Below, in pieces: positions 17,206 to 26,435 of a stretch of DNA of 64,000 bases (the first letter of the stretch is position 1; each line of letters opens with the position of its first letter). Position numbers and translations under genes: made by a program. Below the pieces are notes generated by a model. That model was not told the DNA's origin, ran no database searches, and was given only the letters and a program-made list of their open reading frames with translations. Source of the DNA: Peptostreptococcus stomatis DSM 17678 (lineage in GTDB: Bacteria > Bacillota > Clostridia > Peptostreptococcales > Peptostreptococcaceae); NCBI RefSeq assembly GCF_000147675.1, contig NZ_ADGQ01000035.1:1-64000 (forward strand). The letters are read 5' to 3'.

Positions 17206-18366
17206 ATGTCAATTATGAAGAAGAGAGCATTAAAGGGAGCAGCTGTACTACTTACCCTATGTATTACTTTAGGTGCAGTGGGGTGTCAGAAAGGTGAAGA
17301 CAAGGGCAAGGCAAAAGAAAATCAGTCAGTAACATCTGAACAGGCAGGTATGACAACTGACGCTAAGGGCAATAATAAATTTAAGCCTGCAGATTATACT
17401 CTACCATCAAAGGATGAATATACGTATGAATTTTTAGGACTTAAATTCAAACTTTCAGACAATATTAGAAAGGACATAGATGGAAAGAATTTAGCAATGC
17501 TAGATGATCAGAGTCCTGTAGAAAAGGATTTAAAGTACGCTATGTTGACTTTCAACAAGATGACAGATGAACAGAAGAATGCTGTTATAGATAAGATGGG
17601 TGATGGCTACGAAAAGTGGAAGAGCGAGCTTGAAAGAGTGGGAACTATAGGTATGTTCGAAAAGGGCATGTCAGAAGATGAAATCTCTAAGATCACAAAG
17701 TGTGATACTCATAAGAAGCTAGGTGAATCTTCAGATGGTAAGTATACTTACTACATAAGTACTAAGAGTGGAGCAAAAGATAATTTTGCAGAAGAGTTCA
17801 ACAAGACTAAGGTTGATATTATAGAAAAGAAGGCTCGTCCAGAAAATGGATTTGTTTTATCAGAAAAGAAAGACTTAGAAGGTACAGAAGCATTTGATAA
17901 GGGATCAGCTAAGGATTTACGTAACCTATCAACAAAGGATATAAATGGTAAGGAATTTACAAGTAAGGAATTTGGAAAGTATGACCTTACTATGGTAAAT
18001 GTATTTGCAACTTGGTGTACAGCTTGTGTAAAGGAAATTCCTGACCTGGTTAAGGTTCAGAATGAAATGAAGAGCAAGGGTGTAAACATAGTTGGAGTTG
18101 TTACAGATACTGTTGATGATAATGGTAATAACAAGGAAGCAATCGATAAGTCTAAGTTAATCCAGAAGAAGACTAAGGCTTCATATCCATTCCTAATGCC
18201 AGACAAGTCAAACTTCAATGGTAGATTAAACGGTATACAGGCTATGCCAGAAACTTTCTTTGTTGACAAGAATGGTAACATCGTAGGTGACACTTATTCT
18301 GGAGCAAAGACTGCAAGTGAATGGAAGCAGGTAATAGAAAAAGAGTTAGCAAAGATAAAGAAATAA
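17206..18366 (+). CDS. Redox lipoprotein with C-terminal thioredoxin-like (TlpA) domain
   Basis: A 386-residue exported thiol-disulfide protein. The N-terminus is a lipoprotein signal with lipobox AVGC (lipidated C27), then a charged linker. Residues about 60-215 form a domain of unknown fold common to clostridial members. About 235-385 is a redoxin domain with FATWCTACVKEIP (C271, C274) and the cis-Pro loop AMPETFFVDKNG. A strong AAGGAGG precedes the ATG. It heads a redox group with the CXXC miniprotein and the polyferredoxin that follow, so electrons may pass from the membrane FeS protein to this extracytoplasmic thiol domain (inference). Confidence 0.85.
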   Translation: MSIMKKRALKGAAVLLTLCITLGAVGCQKGEDKGKAKENQSVTSEQAGMTTDAKGNNKFKPADYTLPSKDEYTYEFLGLKFKLSDNIRKDIDGKNLAMLDDQSPVEKDLKYAMLTFNKMTDEQKNAVIDKMGDGYEKWKSELERVGTIGMFEKGMSEDEISKITKCDTHKKLGESSDGKYTYYISTKSGAKDNFAEEFNKTKVDIIEKKARPENGFVLSEKKDLEGTEAFDKGSAKDLRNLSTKDINGKEFTSKEFGKYDLTMVNVFATWCTACVKEIPDLVKVQNEMKSKGVNIVGVVTDTVDDNGNNKEAIDKSKLIQKKTKASYPFLMPDKSNFNGRLNGIQAMPETFFVDKNGNIVGDTYSGAKTASEWKQVIEKELAKIKK

Positions 18367-18408
18367 GTAAAGATGAATAATAAGTAAGTGTAAAGCGGTG
18401 AAGGGTAT

Positions 18409-18561
18409 ATGATTAAGAAAATTTTAAAGAGCCGTGTCTTATCTCTAGTAATCGTATTTGCCAGTATGGCTATGATTTACTACGGACATAGCAACGGGGA
18501 AGCTAGGGTCGTTTTGGATAAGGCAATAAGAATTTGTATGGAGTGTATTGGAATTGGATAG
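18409..18561 (+). CDS. CD1871A-family CXXC miniprotein (50 residues)
   Basis: A small gene lying between the redox lipoprotein and the polyferredoxin. It codes for one membrane helix (residues about 10-27) and ends in AIRICMECIGIG, the diagnostic CXXC tail of the clostridial CD1871A family. AAGGG lies 3-8 nt before the ATG. Its last 14 bases overlap the TTG start of the next gene in another frame, so translation is likely coupled. The family almost always sits beside a 4Fe-4S membrane protein and a TlpA-like lipoprotein, as here. Function unproven; a thiol relay in the membrane is plausible. Confidence 0.8.
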   Translation: MIKKILKSRVLSLVIVFASMAMIYYGHSNGEARVVLDKAIRICMECIGIG

Positions 18562-19444
18562 GATTAAAAGATTTATAAATGGTAGTACTAAAAAAAATAA
18601 ATATAAAGTAAGGGATCGTTTTAGACATCTTTTTCAATCCGTTTGGTTTTTGATTACTAATTCCTATTTTGAAGGGTTCAAGACAGGTAAAATATATGGT
18701 GGGAACCTGAAGCAAGTTTGTGTTCCGGGTATGAATTGTTATTCATGCCCGGGGGCAAAAGGTGCTTGCCCGATAGGATCGCTACAGGCAGTAATAGGGA
18801 ATTCGAACTATAAGTTTAGCTATTATGTAGTTGGCTTTATCTTTTTGATAGGCGCACTTATAGGAAGATTTGTCTGTGGTTGGCTATGTCCATTTGGACT
18901 AGTCCAGGATTTATTACACAAGATTCCATTTTTTAAAAAGGTGGAAACATTCAAGTTTGATAAGCATTTGAGGAAATTGAAGTATGTAATACTGCTTGTG
19001 TTTGTAATAATACTACCTTTATTCTTGGTGGATATTTTAGGACAGGGGTCTCCGTATTTCTGTAAGCTTATCTGTCCGGTTGGTATGTTAGAGGGAGGAA
19101 TACCACTTGTATTAATGAATAAGAGTATGAGAGGGGCCATAGGTTTCTTGTACTATTGGAAGGGAGTAATTCTAGTACTTACTATATTACTTTCGATAAT
19201 GGTATACAGACCTTTCTGTAAGTATGTCTGTCCTCTTGGAGCCCTATACTCAGTTTTCAACCCTATTTCAGTATTCAGGTATAGACTGGATAAGGACAAG
19301 TGTATCAGTTGTGGTAGATGTAAAAAAGTCTGTCAGATGAATATAGACCCGGTTGAAAATTGCAACCACCTGGAATGTATCAGGTGTGGTAGGTGTAAGA
19401 ATGCCTGTCCTGTGGATGCAATAAGTTGTGGAATTAAAAACTAG
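18548..19444 (+). CDS. Membrane polyferredoxin (NapH/CcdA-linked type 4Fe-4S protein)
   Basis: A 298-residue membrane electron carrier. An N-terminal cluster C58, C64, C67, C74 (CVPGMNCYSCPGAKGACP) is followed by about five helices. Three CxxxCP motifs sit at helix ends (CGWLCPFG, CKLICPVG, CKYVCPLG). Two C-terminal 4Fe-4S sites are present: CISCGRCKKVCQ and CIRCGRCKNACP. A TTG start is used with GGAG 4 nt upstream, nested in the CXXC gene. It probably moves electrons across the membrane to the thiol proteins encoded upstream. Length and motifs are complete. Confidence 0.85.
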   Translation: MELDRIKRFINGSTKKNKYKVRDRFRHLFQSVWFLITNSYFEGFKTGKIYGGNLKQVCVPGMNCYSCPGAKGACPIGSLQAVIGNSNYKFSYYVVGFIFLIGALIGRFVCGWLCPFGLVQDLLHKIPFFKKVETFKFDKHLRKLKYVILLVFVIILPLFLVDILGQGSPYFCKLICPVGMLEGGIPLVLMNKSMRGAIGFLYYWKGVILVLTILLSIMVYRPFCKYVCPLGALYSVFNPISVFRYRLDKDKCISCGRCKKVCQMNIDPVENCNHLECIRCGRCKNACPVDAISCGIKN

Positions 19445-19485
19445 ACGATTATTGAAACAAAAACTAGAAGGGAGCTTAGTAAAAA

Positions 19486-20763
19486 ATGATTAAAAATGCT
19501 ATAGCGTACGTTTCAAGAAAAAAGAATAGAACAGTTATAGTCTTCATTATTTTGACACTAGTTCTTTCTTGTTTGTATTCGTGTTTAAATATAATGAAAT
19601 CAAGTGATAGTTTAGAGAAAACTTTGTATAAATCTTCAAATTCTTCTCTATCAATAACTAAGAAAGCTAATGGCTATTTCGAGATAGACCAATTTAAAAA
19701 CATAGAAAAAATAAAAGAGGTTGGAGAGGTCGTTCCGCAGTATAATGGGATGGCCAAACCAACTAACACCAAGGTTGTTGAGGGGCAACAGAAGATTGAA
19801 AGAGAAGATTTGCCTGGTGAATTTAAAAATGTTGTGTCTGTAGAAGGCACAAGTAATACAAAGAGGAATGTATTATTCACTAGTGGTGTCTTCACGATTA
19901 AAGAGGGTAGGAATATTGAGAAAAATGATCGTGGAAAGGTCCTTGTACATGAAGATTTTGCTAAGAAAAACAACTTGAAATTAAAGGATAAGATTGGCCT
20001 TGAATTAGTTGAGATAAATAACAAGGGGTCAAATAAGGAATATAAGTTTGAAATTGTAGGAATTTTTTCGGGGAAAAAGCAGGAAAAATATACAGGTTTG
20101 TCTTCCGATTTTAGTGAAAACACAATGTTTGTTGACTATGAATCAAGTCAAAAGGCATTGAATAGGGGAGGAAGTAAGAAGGTTGCTAATAAGCTTGCAC
20201 TATTTTCAGATAGTGCAGAAGAGACTAATGTAGCTTTAAAGAAAATAAAAGAGTCTAAGGTTGATTGGTCAAAGTATGCTATTGAAAAAGATTCTAATGC
20301 ATTTGAGGAGTCTTTAGAATCCTTGAGCGGTATAAAGCATATTATCAAAATCATGACATTTTCTATTATGATAGGTGGAGTAATAGTTCTTTCATTAATA
20401 CTAATCTTATGGTTGAGGGAAAGAATTTATGAAATAGGTATCCTCCTATCAATAGGGGTAAGTAAGGTCAAGATTGTAGGTCAATTCATGCTTGAGTTGA
20501 TATTGATATCTTTGCCGGCTATAGTAGCATCTTTGTTCATAGGGAATTTGCTGTTAAGCCAAATGGTTGGTGGATTTATGGATCCTGACAGCTCAACAAC
20601 GCTTACTAATAACCTGCTTGAAAACAGCAGTGTTTTAGACAATATAGTTACCTTTATACAGAGTTATGGTATTTTAATAGGTATTATTGTGATATCAGTT
20701 GTTATTGCTTGTGCAATGATTTTAATAAAGAAACCAAAAGAAATATTATCAAAAATAAGTTAG
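19486..20763 (+). CDS. ABC transporter permease, MacB/FtsX type (first)
   Basis: A 425-residue permease with one N-terminal membrane helix (17-37), a large extracytoplasmic domain (about 40-285) and three C-terminal helices in the FtsX pattern, including LILWLRERIYEIGILLSIGVSK. This is the MacB_PCD plus FtsX layout. Followed 9 nt later by the ATPase and then a second permease of the same type, so the exporter is likely a heterodimer. Such systems usually expel or release peptides or lipoproteins, or sense antimicrobial peptides. Confidence 0.85.
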   Translation: MIKNAIAYVSRKKNRTVIVFIILTLVLSCLYSCLNIMKSSDSLEKTLYKSSNSSLSITKKANGYFEIDQFKNIEKIKEVGEVVPQYNGMAKPTNTKVVEGQQKIEREDLPGEFKNVVSVEGTSNTKRNVLFTSGVFTIKEGRNIEKNDRGKVLVHEDFAKKNNLKLKDKIGLELVEINNKGSNKEYKFEIVGIFSGKKQEKYTGLSSDFSENTMFVDYESSQKALNRGGSKKVANKLALFSDSAEETNVALKKIKESKVDWSKYAIEKDSNAFEESLESLSGIKHIIKIMTFSIMIGGVIVLSLILILWLRERIYEIGILLSIGVSKVKIVGQFMLELILISLPAIVASLFIGNLLLSQMVGGFMDPDSSTTLTNNLLENSSVLDNIVTFIQSYGILIGIIVISVVIACAMILIKKPKEILSKIS

Positions 20764-20772
20764 GAGAAGAGA

Positions 20773-21417
20773 ATGGACGTATTAGAAATTAAAAATGTAA
20801 CATACAGTTATTCAAATTCTAGAGAAAATATTTTATTATCAGTAAATCAAAAATTTGAACTTGGACAATTTTATGCGATAATTGGTAAATCCGGTACAGG
20901 GAAATCAACGCTACTTTCCCTCTTAGCCGGTCTAGATAAGCCAAAACTTGGCAGAATTCTGTTTGAAAATGAGGACATAGAAAAAAAGGGATATTCTAAC
21001 CATAGAAAGAACAATATATCCCTGGTATTTCAAAATTATAACTTAATTGACTATTTATCTCCACTTGAAAATATCAGGTTAGTAAATAGCAAGGCACCGG
21101 AAACAATTTTATATGAACTAGGACTTGATAGGAGTCAGATAAAGAGAAATGTAATGAAGTTGTCGGGAGGACAGCAGCAGAGGGTTGCTATAGCTAGGGC
21201 TTTGGTATCAGAAGCTCCTATAATTTTAGCAGACGAGCCTACTGGAAATCTTGATAGTGCTACAGCAGAAGAGATAATAGAGATATTAAAGAAATTGGCT
21301 AAGGAAAGAAATAAGTGCGTGATAGTTGTAACGCATAGTAAAGAAGTTGCAAATGCGGCAGATATTATTCTAGAGCTGAGTGACAAAAAACTGAAAAAGG
21401 TTGATAGTCTTATCTAG
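20773..21417 (+). CDS. ABC transporter ATP-binding protein (LolD/MacB type)
   Basis: A 214-residue ATPase with Walker A GKSGTGKS (38-45), Q-loop VFQNYNL, signature LSGGQQQR (from 129), Walker [11 protein letters not shown] (D153, E154) and switch His in VTHSKE. TGNLD is typical of the MacB/LolD/FtsE branch, matching the FtsX-type permeases on either side. The spacing is 9-11 nt to both neighbours, in one operon. Confidence 0.93.
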   Translation: MDVLEIKNVTYSYSNSRENILLSVNQKFELGQFYAIIGKSGTGKSTLLSLLAGLDKPKLGRILFENEDIEKKGYSNHRKNNISLVFQNYNLIDYLSPLENIRLVNSKAPETILYELGLDRSQIKRNVMKLSGGQQQRVAIARALVSEAPIILADEPTGNLDSATAEEIIEILKKLAKERNKCVIVVTHSKEVANAADIILELSDKKLKKVDSLI

Positions 21418-21428
21418 GAGGTGTAGGA

Positions 21429-22805
21429 ATGATAAAAAACGCATTTGCATATGTAACAAGAAAAAGTTTGAAATCCTTAATAATCCTATTGGTAATTTTA
21501 GCCATGTCAACACTTAGTCTAATAAGTTTGTCTATTAAGGATGCAACAGATAGGGCTTCACAGGAAACTTTTGGTAATATAACAAATAGTTTCTCTATGG
21601 AAATAAACAGGCAAGTAAATCAGGGTACTGCCAGGGGTGGTGGTAATGTAAGAGGACAGGATATTAAAAAAATATCTGATTCTAAGGATATAGAATATTT
21701 TGTTAAGAGGATCAACAGTGTGGCTGATTTAGTTGATCACGACATTATAGAAACTGATGAAACACTTGCCAATCAATCTCCTGAGAGGGCAAAAAACTTT
21801 AAAAGAACCGTTATGTTAACAGGGGTTAATGATTCATCTAAGGAAACTAAGTTTGTATCAGGGGCCTATAAGTTGGTTGAGGGTTCTCACTTAGCTAACA
21901 ATGATAAGCATAAGGTGTTAATGCATAAGGACCTGGCCAAGAAGAACAATTTAAAGGTTGGAGATAAGATAAAAATTAAATCTAACTTGTTTGACGCCGA
22001 TAATGAAAAGGGTGCAAATGAAACTGTAGAGGCAGAAATTAAGGGTCTGTTTGACGGCCACAATAACGGTGGTGTAAGTGCAGCCCAGGAACTTTATGAA
22101 AATACTTTAATCACTGATTTAGATACAGCGGCTAAGGTATATGGATATAATGAAGAGAATGCCTTCTACCAGGATGCAACATTCTTTGTAAAGGGTAATA
22201 AGAATTTGGACAAGGTTATAAAGGACCTTGGAAGACTTGACATTGATTGGAGAGAATACAATCTAATCAAGAGTTCATCAAATTACCCTGCATTACAGCA
22301 GTCGATATCAGGTATATACTCAATAGCAAATAAGTTATTTGCTGGATCATTAATATTCGCAGGTATTGTAGTTTCACTACTACTATTCTTATGGATGAAT
22401 GCCAGAAAGAAAGAGATTGCAGTCCTATTGTCGCTAGGAATTTCAAAGGCGAAAATTTTTGGACAGTTTATAACTGAACTGGTATTTGTATCTATACCAG
22501 CCTTTATAGGAGCTTACTTCTTGGCCGGTTATACAGGAAAGATACTTGGAAATAGTATATTAAATAAGGTTACTAGTGATATAGCTAAGCAGATAGCAAG
22601 ACAGTCTTCATCTAGTCAGCTTGGTGGGGGGGCTGAAGTTGATGGCTTTAACAAGACATTGACAAGTTTAGATGTTCATATCTTGCCTAAATCTATGGTA
22701 TATGTAGTTATATTCATGATTTTAGTGCTTGTTGTATCATTATTAATATCATCATCAAGCATTCTGAGGAAAAACCCAAAAGAATTATTGATTGATACAA
22801 AATAA
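21429..22805 (+). CDS. ABC transporter permease, MacB/FtsX type (second)
   Basis: A 458-residue relative of the first permease, with the same start (MIKNAFAYVTRKS versus MIKNAIAYVSRKK). One N-terminal helix, an extracytoplasmic domain (45-295) and three C-terminal helices with LWMNARKKEIAVLLSLGISKAK are visible. It carries an extra loop of about 40 residues (SSSSQLGGGAEVDG) before the last helix. The shared start points to gene duplication. AGGAGGTGT precedes the ATG, and a hairpin terminator ends the transporter genes. Confidence 0.85.
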   Translation: MIKNAFAYVTRKSLKSLIILLVILAMSTLSLISLSIKDATDRASQETFGNITNSFSMEINRQVNQGTARGGGNVRGQDIKKISDSKDIEYFVKRINSVADLVDHDIIETDETLANQSPERAKNFKRTVMLTGVNDSSKETKFVSGAYKLVEGSHLANNDKHKVLMHKDLAKKNNLKVGDKIKIKSNLFDADNEKGANETVEAEIKGLFDGHNNGGVSAAQELYENTLITDLDTAAKVYGYNEENAFYQDATFFVKGNKNLDKVIKDLGRLDIDWREYNLIKSSSNYPALQQSISGIYSIANKLFAGSLIFAGIVVSLLLFLWMNARKKEIAVLLSLGISKAKIFGQFITELVFVSIPAFIGAYFLAGYTGKILGNSILNKVTSDIAKQIARQSSSSQLGGGAEVDGFNKTLTSLDVHILPKSMVYVVIFMILVLVVSLLISSSSILRKNPKELLIDTK

Positions 22806-22806
22806 G

Positions 22807-22837
22807 ATTATCGGTGCATTTTGCACCGATAATTTTA
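22807..22837 (+). terminator. Terminator after the ABC exporter
   Basis: ATTATCGGTGCA pairs exactly with TGCACCGATAAT around TTT, followed by TTTTAT. Confidence 0.85.
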
Positions 22838-22949
22838 TGTAGTAGATAAAAAACAAATATGGGAAAGTAGACCAGATTTATAAAAAACTGTAAATTAAAG
22901 GACAAAATGATATATAATATACTTATTAAGTTGTAAAAAGGAGGGAGTT

Positions 22950-23603
22950 ATGAGGATACTAGTCGTTGAAGATGACCAGATGATAAGAGAGGGTATAAGT
23001 GAGTACCTATCAGAATTTGGCTATACTATTATACAGGCAAAAGATGGCAAGGAAGCCTTGTCGAAATTTGATAATGATATAAATCTGGCTATTTTGGATA
23101 TTCAAATACCCTTTGTAAATGGTCTGGAAGTCTTAAAGGAAATAAGAAAGACAAGTAAGTTGCCGATTCTAATATTAACAGCATTTAGCGATGAAGAATA
23201 CAAGATTGACGCCTTTACTAATTTGGCAGATGGCTATATAGAAAAGCCTTTTTCATTGCCAGTTTTAAAAGCCAGGGTTGATTCTTTAATCAAGAAGAAC
23301 TTCGGTAGAATAGAAAAGTTTGAATATAAGAATATAGAGGTTAATTTTACCAGCTATACAGCAAAAATAAATGGTGAAAGTATAGATATCAATGCCAAGG
23401 AACTGGAAATACTCAAATACCTATTGGACAATGAGGGCCAGGCCTTAACAAGGATGCAGATAATTGACAATGTCTGGAAGGAAACAGAGGAGATTCCCTT
23501 TGACCGTGTGATAGATGTATATATTAAAGAGTTGAGAAAAAAATTAGAGTTAGACTGTATAGTCACTATTAGAAATGTAGGTTATAAATTGGAGAGAAAA
23601 TGA
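22950..23603 (+). CDS. OmpR/PhoB-family response regulator
   Basis: A 217-residue regulator: receiver domain 1-115 with acidic pocket E7-D8-D9, phospho-acceptor D50 (LAILDIQIP) and the T/A-x-F-x-D switch (ILTAFSDEE), then K99 in IEKPFS. A C-terminal winged-helix follows (about 125-215) ending RNVGYKLE. AAAGGAGGG lies before the ATG. Its stop overlaps the ATG of the kinase gene. It probably controls the exporter upstream, as in BceRS-like or similar modules, but this is inferred from position only. Confidence 0.93.
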   Translation: MRILVVEDDQMIREGISEYLSEFGYTIIQAKDGKEALSKFDNDINLAILDIQIPFVNGLEVLKEIRKTSKLPILILTAFSDEEYKIDAFTNLADGYIEKPFSLPVLKARVDSLIKKNFGRIEKFEYKNIEVNFTSYTAKINGESIDINAKELEILKYLLDNEGQALTRMQIIDNVWKETEEIPFDRVIDVYIKELRKKLELDCIVTIRNVGYKLERK

Positions 23604-24919
23604 AAAATTTAAAAATATTTCCCAAAATGTTTATGCAAATATTTTCTGTTCTTGGAGTAATAATTATATTAGTCCACCTATTGGTATTTTATATTTTTCC
23701 TAGAACATATCTAGAGACTAGAAAGGAAGAAATCTATGCCAAGGCAAATGAAATCTCCCATAATATGAATGGAAAAGAAATAAAATATATAGAACAGGCT
23801 TTGGATTTTTATTCTAAAAGCAATGAAATAAAGGCATATATAAAAGGACAAAATAATGAAAATGGAGTAAAAATTAGAAAAAATATAGGTGTTGACTTAA
23901 ACAGCAATAACAATTCTTTAATAATTGAAGAAAGGGAAGTATCTCTTAATACAGGTAAAAAAATACACCTGCAGTTTATTTCTACAGCAGATATGCAAAA
24001 GGATGCCAAGAATTTAATCTTTAAGTTTTTGCCTTATTCATTGTTGATATCTCTCTTATTTTCTATTGTTGTTTCTTTGATATATGCTAAAACTATAAAA
24101 TATAATATACAAGAAATAAAAAAAGTTACTGACAGGATGATGAAGCTGGATAAAAGTGCCAGATTAAAGATTGATTCTAAAAACGAAATAGGAGAACTAA
24201 AAGAGCAAATCAATGACCTGTATTTTACCCTGCTGGAATCAATCGATGATTTGGAGTATAAGAACAAGGAAATCCTAAAGTTGGAAAAGTTAAAATATGA
24301 CTTTTTCAAGGGGGCATCTCATGAACTAAAGACCCCTCTTGCCAGTCTCAAAATAATATTGGAGAATATGAAGTACAATATAGGCAAGTATAAAAACAGG
24401 GACGCCTATATAGGTGATTGTATTGATATAGTCGATGGTTTAACCAAAAATATCTCCCAAATTCTATCGGTTTCTTCCTTAGAACACTTGAAGAATGACG
24501 AAGAATTCTTGAATATCAATGAGGTATTAGAGGGAGTATTAAGAAAATATGAGGTATTGGCAAACCAGAAAAATATAAAAATAAATAATTGCCTATCAAA
24601 CGAAAAGATTTATATAGGTAAGACGGCCCTGAAAATTATTTTATCCAACCTGATTAGCAATGCGGTAAAGTATGCTGATGAGTCTGGAACTATCAATATT
24701 GGGGTTGATGAGGAATGGCTATATATAGAAAACTCCTATGGAAACAAAAAATCTATAGATATGGAAAAACTATTTGAAGTTAAATTTGACTTGAATAAGG
24801 AAACAAGCAATGGCTTAGGCCTATATATAGTCAGTAACCTCTTGAATAACTATAATATTAAATATAAGGCCCTACAAAATGAATCATGTTTTGTATTTAA
24901 GATAGAACTATCTATTTAA
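23600..24919 (+). CDS. Sensor histidine kinase
   Basis: A 439-residue membrane kinase and the partner of the regulator it overlaps by 4 bases (ATGA). Helix 1 is about 13-33 and helix 2 about 143-163, with a 105-residue extracytoplasmic sensor between. HAMP-like linker 165-215, then the H-box GASHELKTPLASL (H241). The N-box NLISNAVKYADES and the G-box NGLGLYIVSNLL complete the ATPase domain. All essential motifs are intact. Confidence 0.92.
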   Translation: MKNLKIFPKMFMQIFSVLGVIIILVHLLVFYIFPRTYLETRKEEIYAKANEISHNMNGKEIKYIEQALDFYSKSNEIKAYIKGQNNENGVKIRKNIGVDLNSNNNSLIIEEREVSLNTGKKIHLQFISTADMQKDAKNLIFKFLPYSLLISLLFSIVVSLIYAKTIKYNIQEIKKVTDRMMKLDKSARLKIDSKNEIGELKEQINDLYFTLLESIDDLEYKNKEILKLEKLKYDFFKGASHELKTPLASLKIILENMKYNIGKYKNRDAYIGDCIDIVDGLTKNISQILSVSSLEHLKNDEEFLNINEVLEGVLRKYEVLANQKNIKINNCLSNEKIYIGKTALKIILSNLISNAVKYADESGTINIGVDEEWLYIENSYGNKKSIDMEKLFEVKFDLNKETSNGLGLYIVSNLLNNYNIKYKALQNESCFVFKIELSI

Positions 24920-24942
24920 GATAATTCCTATCCAGGAAAAGT

Positions 24943-24990
24943 GGGAGGTCTCTTATACATTTGTAAATGAAGACCTCCCTATTTTTTATT
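24943..24990. terminator. Terminator between the kinase gene and acpS
   Basis: GGGAGGTCT pairs with AGACCTCCC across a 19-base loop, followed by ATTTTTTATTTTT. The genes converge here; the T-run favours the + strand. Confidence 0.8.
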
Positions 24991-25022
24991 TTTGATTTCA
25001 TTTTTTTATATCATATATAAAA

Positions 25023-25394
25023 CTAGATAAGAGCTATTGCAGTGGCAGTGGCATAGTTTTTTGAGTGGGATATGGTCACCATTATCTGGCTTATTCCAAG
25101 GCTTATGCATATATCCCTTAAGTCTCCACTCGTGACTACATAGGGCTTGTTGAGTTCATCCCTTAAAATTTCTAGGTCATGGATTTTAAAACCCCTCAAA
25201 CCCCTACCCAGGGCCTTGACAACAGCCTCCTTGGCACAGAAGTTTCCTGCTAGAGATTCAGGCTTAAAGCCCTTGGATTCTAACATTTTTTTCTCCCTAT
25301 AGGTAAAAAGTTTATCTACAATGCCTGGATTCCTGTCCATCGCCTGACTTATACGGTCTATTTCAATAATATCATTACCAATTCCATAAATCAT
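25023..25394 (-). CDS. acpS: Holo-[acyl-carrier-protein] synthase
   Basis: Transfers the 4'-phosphopantetheine arm from CoA to the acyl carrier protein of fatty acid synthesis. At 123 residues it has normal AcpS length. The two signature blocks are GIGNDIIEIDRI (metal-binding D8 region) and NFCAKEAVVKALGRG; the closing SHSKNYATA strand is also present. AGGAGGACC lies before the ATG. A single gene on the minus strand with its own promoter. Confidence 0.93.
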   Translation of the reverse strand: MIYGIGNDIIEIDRISQAMDRNPGIVDKLFTYREKKMLESKGFKPESLAGNFCAKEAVVKALGRGLRGFKIHDLEILRDELNKPYVVTSGDLRDICISLGISQIMVTISHSKNYATATAIALI

Positions 25395-25425
25395 ATTAGG
25401 TCCTCCTAGACTACTTACTACTTAT

Positions 25426-25454
25426 ATTACACATTATCATACCACCTATGTCAA
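25426..25454 (-). promoter_or_regulatory. Predicted acpS promoter
   Basis: On the minus strand TTGACA (25449-25454), 17 bases, then TGTAAT (25426-25431), about 32 nt before the acpS start. Confidence 0.6.
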
Positions 25455-25614
25455 CTTTATTTTTCTAATAAAAATTACAATTATATCTCAAGTAGTGGAT
25501 ATTGCTACACCTGGGAAAATATATATAGTATAATAGAAAATGTATTGGTGTGACCAATTACAGAAAAATCGGGTTTAAGGTGATATAAGAGCCTAAGAGG
25601 AAAGGAATTATAAA

Positions 25615-26427
25615 ATGAGAGATTATAATGACCTATATGAAAGGGCAAAAAGAATAAGAAGGAATATAGTAAAGATGATATATAAGGCCCAGTCGGGCCA
25701 CCTGGGTGGTTCCCTGTCTTGTGTGGATATATTAACTGCCCTGTACTTTGGGAGGATGAATGTAGACCCACAGGACCCTGGGAAGACAGATAGGGATAGG
25801 TTTGTAATGTGCAAGGGCCATTCTTCTCCGGCCATATATGCTACCCTGGCAGACAAGGGATTTTTATTGGAGGAGGAACTGGATGGCTTTAGGCAGATAA
25901 ATGAAGACCTCCAGGGTAGTCCAGACATGCTAAGGGTAAATGGGATAGACATGTCTACGGGTTCTCTAGGTCAGGGTTTATCAGCAGCTTGTGGTATGGC
26001 CCTAGCATCCAAGATGGACGACATTGACTATAATGTATATGCCTTGCTGGGCGATGGTGAACTGCAGGAGGGTATGGTTTGGGAGGCAGCTATGTTTGCC
26101 AACCAGTACAAGTTGGACAACCTGCTAGCCATAGTTGATATGAATGGTCTCCAAATTGATGGTACGACAGATGAAGTTATGAGCCTGGGGTCTATAGCCA
26201 AGAAGTTTACATCTTTCGGCTGGTATGTGCTGGAAATAGACGGCCATGACTTTGACCAAATTTTTGGAGCCCTTAATACCTTCAATAAGATTAATTCCAA
26301 GCCGGTCTTGGTGATTGCCAATACTGTAAAGGGCAAGGGTGTGTCTTTTATGGAAAATGCCTGTGAGTGGCATAGCAATATACCAAATGAAGCTGAATAT
26401 AAGTTAGCCATGGAAGAGCTAAGATAG
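25615..26427 (+). CDS. Transketolase, N-terminal subunit
   Basis: The thiamine-diphosphate-binding half of a split transketolase (270 residues), which shifts two-carbon units between sugar phosphates in the non-oxidative pentose phosphate route. Seen: GHLGGSLSCVDILTALYFG, MCKGHSSPA, and the TPP motif GDGELQEGMVWEAA with the closing DNLLAIVDMNG. GAGGAAAGGA precedes the ATG. The C-terminal subunit follows after 8 nt; together they equal one full-length enzyme. Split transketolases are common in anaerobic Bacillota. Confidence 0.93.
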   Translation: MRDYNDLYERAKRIRRNIVKMIYKAQSGHLGGSLSCVDILTALYFGRMNVDPQDPGKTDRDRFVMCKGHSSPAIYATLADKGFLLEEELDGFRQINEDLQGSPDMLRVNGIDMSTGSLGQGLSAACGMALASKMDDIDYNVYALLGDGELQEGMVWEAAMFANQYKLDNLLAIVDMNGLQIDGTTDEVMSLGSIAKKFTSFGWYVLEIDGHDFDQIFGALNTFNKINSKPVLVIANTVKGKGVSFMENACEWHSNIPNEAEYKLAMEELR

Positions 26428-26435
26428 GAGGGTTT

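Noticed and set aside
18548-18561. Overlap of the CXXC miniprotein and polyferredoxin as an annotation error
   Set aside because: Both frames carry family-diagnostic sequence and each has its own ribosome site.
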